From: an uncultured Alteromonas sp. | GTDB taxonomy: Bacteria; Pseudomonadota; Gammaproteobacteria; Enterobacterales; Alteromonadaceae | Assembly: GCF_913058315.1 (NCBI RefSeq) | Contig: NZ_CAJXQY010000015.1 | Span: 1-57,057 of the forward strand | Length of the DNA stretch: 57,057 bases | Reading direction: 5' to 3' | Shown here: one piece after another, positions 55,584-57,057 of the stretch | Layout: every line of letters begins with the position of its first letter | How positions within the stretch are numbered: position 1 is the stretch's first letter | Notes under the pieces: model-generated | What the model was told of the DNA's origin: nothing | The model's input: the letters and a program-made list of their open reading frames with translations, nothing else | Databases searched by the model: none | Position numbers and translations under genes: made by a program

Positions 55584-56380
55584 CGCTTTTCGAGATTATT
55601 ATTTTAGCCATTATTCAGGGGCTAACCGAATTCTTACCCATCAGTAGTTCTGCACATTTGCTCTTGCCTGCCGAAGTGCTCGGCTGGCGCAATCAGGGGC
55701 TGGCATTCGACGTAGCCGTGCACGTAGGTAGTTTGTTGGCGGTAATGATTTACTTCCGTAATGATATCCTGCAAATGACCGGGGCCTTTTTTAAGCACGG
55801 GTTCAGCCAACAACAAACCACCGACAGCAAGCTTGCCTGGTTTGTAGTAATCGGCACTATACCGGCAGTAATCGCCGGCTTTTTACTGAAAGACCTGATC
55901 GAAACCCATGCGCGTAGTGCCGCGGTAATTGCTACCACAACAATCCTGTTTGGTTTACTACTGTGGTACGCCGATGTAAAAGCTAAGCATGTGCAGAAGC
56001 TGGAACAACTGACACTGCGTCAGACCATTATCATTGGTCTGGCCCAAATGCTGGCGTTAATTCCGGGGACATCCCGTTCTGGTATTACGATGACAGCGGG
56101 TTTAATGCTGGGCTTAAACCGCGAAAGTTCGGCACGTTTTTCGTTTTTATTGTCTATTCCGGTGATCCTCGGTGCCGGATTATTAGCAGTAAAAGACCTG
56201 CTCGAAGCAAATGAAGCGGTCGATTGGTCGGCATTAATTTACGGTGCCGGCTTTTCTTTTGTCAGTGCTTATCTGTGTATCTTTTTGTTCCTTAGCTGGA
56301 TTAGCCGAATTGGTATGTTACCGTTTGTGATATACCGCTTACTGCTTGGCGCCGTGCTGATTGCCTTTATATTCTGGTAA
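55580..56380 (+). CDS. uppP: Undecaprenyl-diphosphatase UppP (BacA)
   Basis: A 266-residue inner-membrane phosphatase recycling undecaprenyl diphosphate for peptidoglycan synthesis and giving bacitracin tolerance. The two signatures are [16 protein letters not shown] (about 14-29) and the [10 protein letters not shown] loop in the second half. The ATG at 55580 overlaps the folK stop as ATGA, suggesting coupling, and gives the usual [14 protein letters not shown] start; an ATG at 55562 is the alternative. About eight TM helices. Confidence 0.96.
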   Translation: MTLFEIIILAIIQGLTEFLPISSSAHLLLPAEVLGWRNQGLAFDVAVHVGSLLAVMIYFRNDILQMTGAFFKHGFSQQQTTDSKLAWFVVIGTIPAVIAGFLLKDLIETHARSAAVIATTTILFGLLLWYADVKAKHVQKLEQLTLRQTIIIGLAQMLALIPGTSRSGITMTAGLMLGLNRESSARFSFLLSIPVILGAGLLAVKDLLEANEAVDWSALIYGAGFSFVSAYLCIFLFLSWISRIGMLPFVIYRLLLGAVLIAFIFW

Positions 56381-56409
56381 GCCCTGTATCGAATTTATGG
56401 AGAGTACAA

Positions 56410-56778
56410 ATGGCTGAAACTATATTTGATAAGATTATTGATAAGTCTATTCCTGCAGATATTTTGTATGAAGATGACAAAGCGCTGGCCTTTAAAGACA
56501 TAAATCCCCAGGCGCCTATTCACTTTTTAGTGATCCCGAAAAAGCAAATTGCCACCATTAACGACATCACCGAAGAAGACGAAGCGCTGGTCGGTCATTT
56601 ATATACCGTCGCGGCCAAGTTGGCTGTTGAGATGGGCTTTGCCGAAGAAGGTTACCGCGCGGTAATGAACTGTAATGAGTTTGGTGGCCAAACCGTTTAC
56701 CACATTCATCTGCACGTTTTAGCCGGTAAGTTGATGGGCTGGCCTCCCTACACAGATAAACCCAAGCATTTAGAGTAA
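56410..56778 (+). CDS. hinT: HIT family protein (HinT-like)
   Basis: A 122-residue purine nucleoside phosphoramidase-type protein. The histidine triad HIHLHVL is at about 98-104, with IFDKIIDKSIPADILYEDD at the N-terminus and FKDINPQAPIHFLVIPKK. It hydrolyses AMP-N-linked compounds. GGAGAG lies eight to nine bases before the ATG. The stop codon is the start of a hairpin and of a repeat cluster. Confidence 0.95.
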   Translation: MAETIFDKIIDKSIPADILYEDDKALAFKDINPQAPIHFLVIPKKQIATINDITEEDEALVGHLYTVAAKLAVEMGFAEEGYRAVMNCNEFGGQTVYHIHLHVLAGKLMGWPPYTDKPKHLE

Positions 56779-56801
56779 CAAAAAGCTAACGCTTTTTGTT
56801 A
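56776..56801 (+). terminator. Hairpin at hinT stop codon
   Basis: An 11-bp perfect stem (TAACAAAAAGC at 56776-56786 with GCTTTTTGTTA at 56791-56801), loop TAAC, starts on the hinT stop codon. The T run lies within the stem. Its right arm (CGCTTTTTGTTA) also precedes the third REP copy, so it may belong to the repeat unit rather than be a dedicated terminator. Confidence 0.5.
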
Positions 56802-56981
56802 TCCCGGAAGCGCCAAAGGCGCTGTCCGGGATCTCCTGAGAAGGCTGACTAGTCTAAACAGTATCGCGTTCGTTATCCCGGAAGCGCCAAAGGCGCTGTC
56901 CGGGATCTCCTGAGAAGGCTGACTAATCTAAACGGTATCGCTTTTTGTTATCCCGGAAAGTACGCAGTACTTATCCGGGAT
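56801..56981. repeat. Second REP-like cluster, three copies
   Basis: Palindromes of exactly 32 bases at 56801-56832, 56875-56906 and 56950-56981 (periods 74 and 75). They have the same outer stem as the 35-kb cluster (ATCCCGGA/TCCGGGAT) but different inner stems: AGCGCC/GGCGCT in the first two and AAGTAC/GTACTT in the third. All keep a 3-base loop and one unpaired purine on the 3' side. The tail CTCCTGAGAAGGCTGACT plus TCTAAAC is related to the tail at 35 kb. The last 76 bases of the window hold nothing I recognise. Confidence 0.92.
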
Positions 56982-57057
56982 CCCCATCGTGCAATTGTAG
57001 AGTGTAAAAGTGCACTAGCTCAGTCATTGAAGCGTCAAAGAGACACTTACTCCACTA

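Noticed and set aside
56776-56801. A classical rho-independent terminator for hinT with a free T tract
   Set aside because: The T run is inside the stem rather than after it, and the same arm recurs ahead of another repeat copy, so it was recorded only as a hairpin of moderate confidence.

Overview
The window looks like a chromosomal contig of a free-living aquatic gammaproteobacterium, most likely Alteromonadales (Alteromonas/Aestuariibacter-like). This rests on gene order (the 3' end of rnr followed by rlmB; rpsU-yqeY-dnaG-rpoD divergent from tsaD; folB-folK-uppP), a TonB-dependent BtuB under a cobalamin riboswitch, many secreted S9/S15-type peptidases, an RND pump, and a FucP/ROK/OprB/fructokinase sugar locus. 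Taxonomy is inferred from these families, not from a marker-gene search. The first 47 bases are not biological: they read as a Nextera P7-side adapter including an i7 index, so the contig start is an assembly artefact that cuts rnr.

Layout. 1-2.1 kb: adapter, RNase R tail, rlmB, a gamma-glutamylcyclotransferase-like gene and a GNAT gene. 2.2-9.8 kb: a membrane diguanylate cyclase, periplasmic cyclophilin, rlmG, an AlkB-like dioxygenase, bolA, an AEC carrier, a soluble CZB-type chemoreceptor broken by an in-frame TAA, a small membrane protein and a TetR regulator. 10-14.6 kb: SulP transporter, a long perfect palindrome, dsbA, btuB and its riboswitch. 14.6-19.2 kb: a secreted CocE/S15-like hydrolase divergent from a CadC-like membrane regulator with a PD40 propeller. 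19.3-24.5 kb: sugar locus (FucP-type symporter, ROK repressor, OprB porin, PfkB fructokinase). 24.5-30.8 kb: srkA, ccoG with an FNR-like box, two small envelope proteins, a DmdC-type acyl-CoA dehydrogenase and a secreted NUDIX protein. 30.8-35.0 kb: RND adaptor and pump. 35.0-35.8 kb: a non-coding stretch packed with palindromic repeats. 35.8-39.3 kb: sodium:solute symporter, DUF3750 lipoprotein, TsgA-like MFS. 39.3-44.9 kb: a compact operon of a Tat-exported small subunit, a GMC flavoprotein and a DUF1080 protein, matching the 3-keto-glycoside route, behind an S9 peptidase. 45.3-51.4 kb: macromolecular synthesis genes. 51.5-56.8 kb: a nucleotide pyrophosphatase-like enzyme, an AhpD-like protein, an Lgt-like/TlpA fusion, plsY, folB, folK, uppP and a HIT protein, followed by a second cluster of the same palindromic repeat family.

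Most coding content is ordinary housekeeping and envelope biology. The most distinctive material is non-coding: a 32-nt palindromic repeat in two clusters (35.08-35.28 kb and 56.80-56.98 kb) whose inner stem sequence changes while its geometry is kept exactly, a neighbouring composite of nested hairpins (35.34-35.53 kb) and a 24+24-nt palindrome at 11.6 kb. The most interesting coding points are the disrupted chemoreceptor and the 3-keto-glycoside-type operon. No CRISPR array, prophage, intact insertion sequence, tRNA or rRNA gene was seen.
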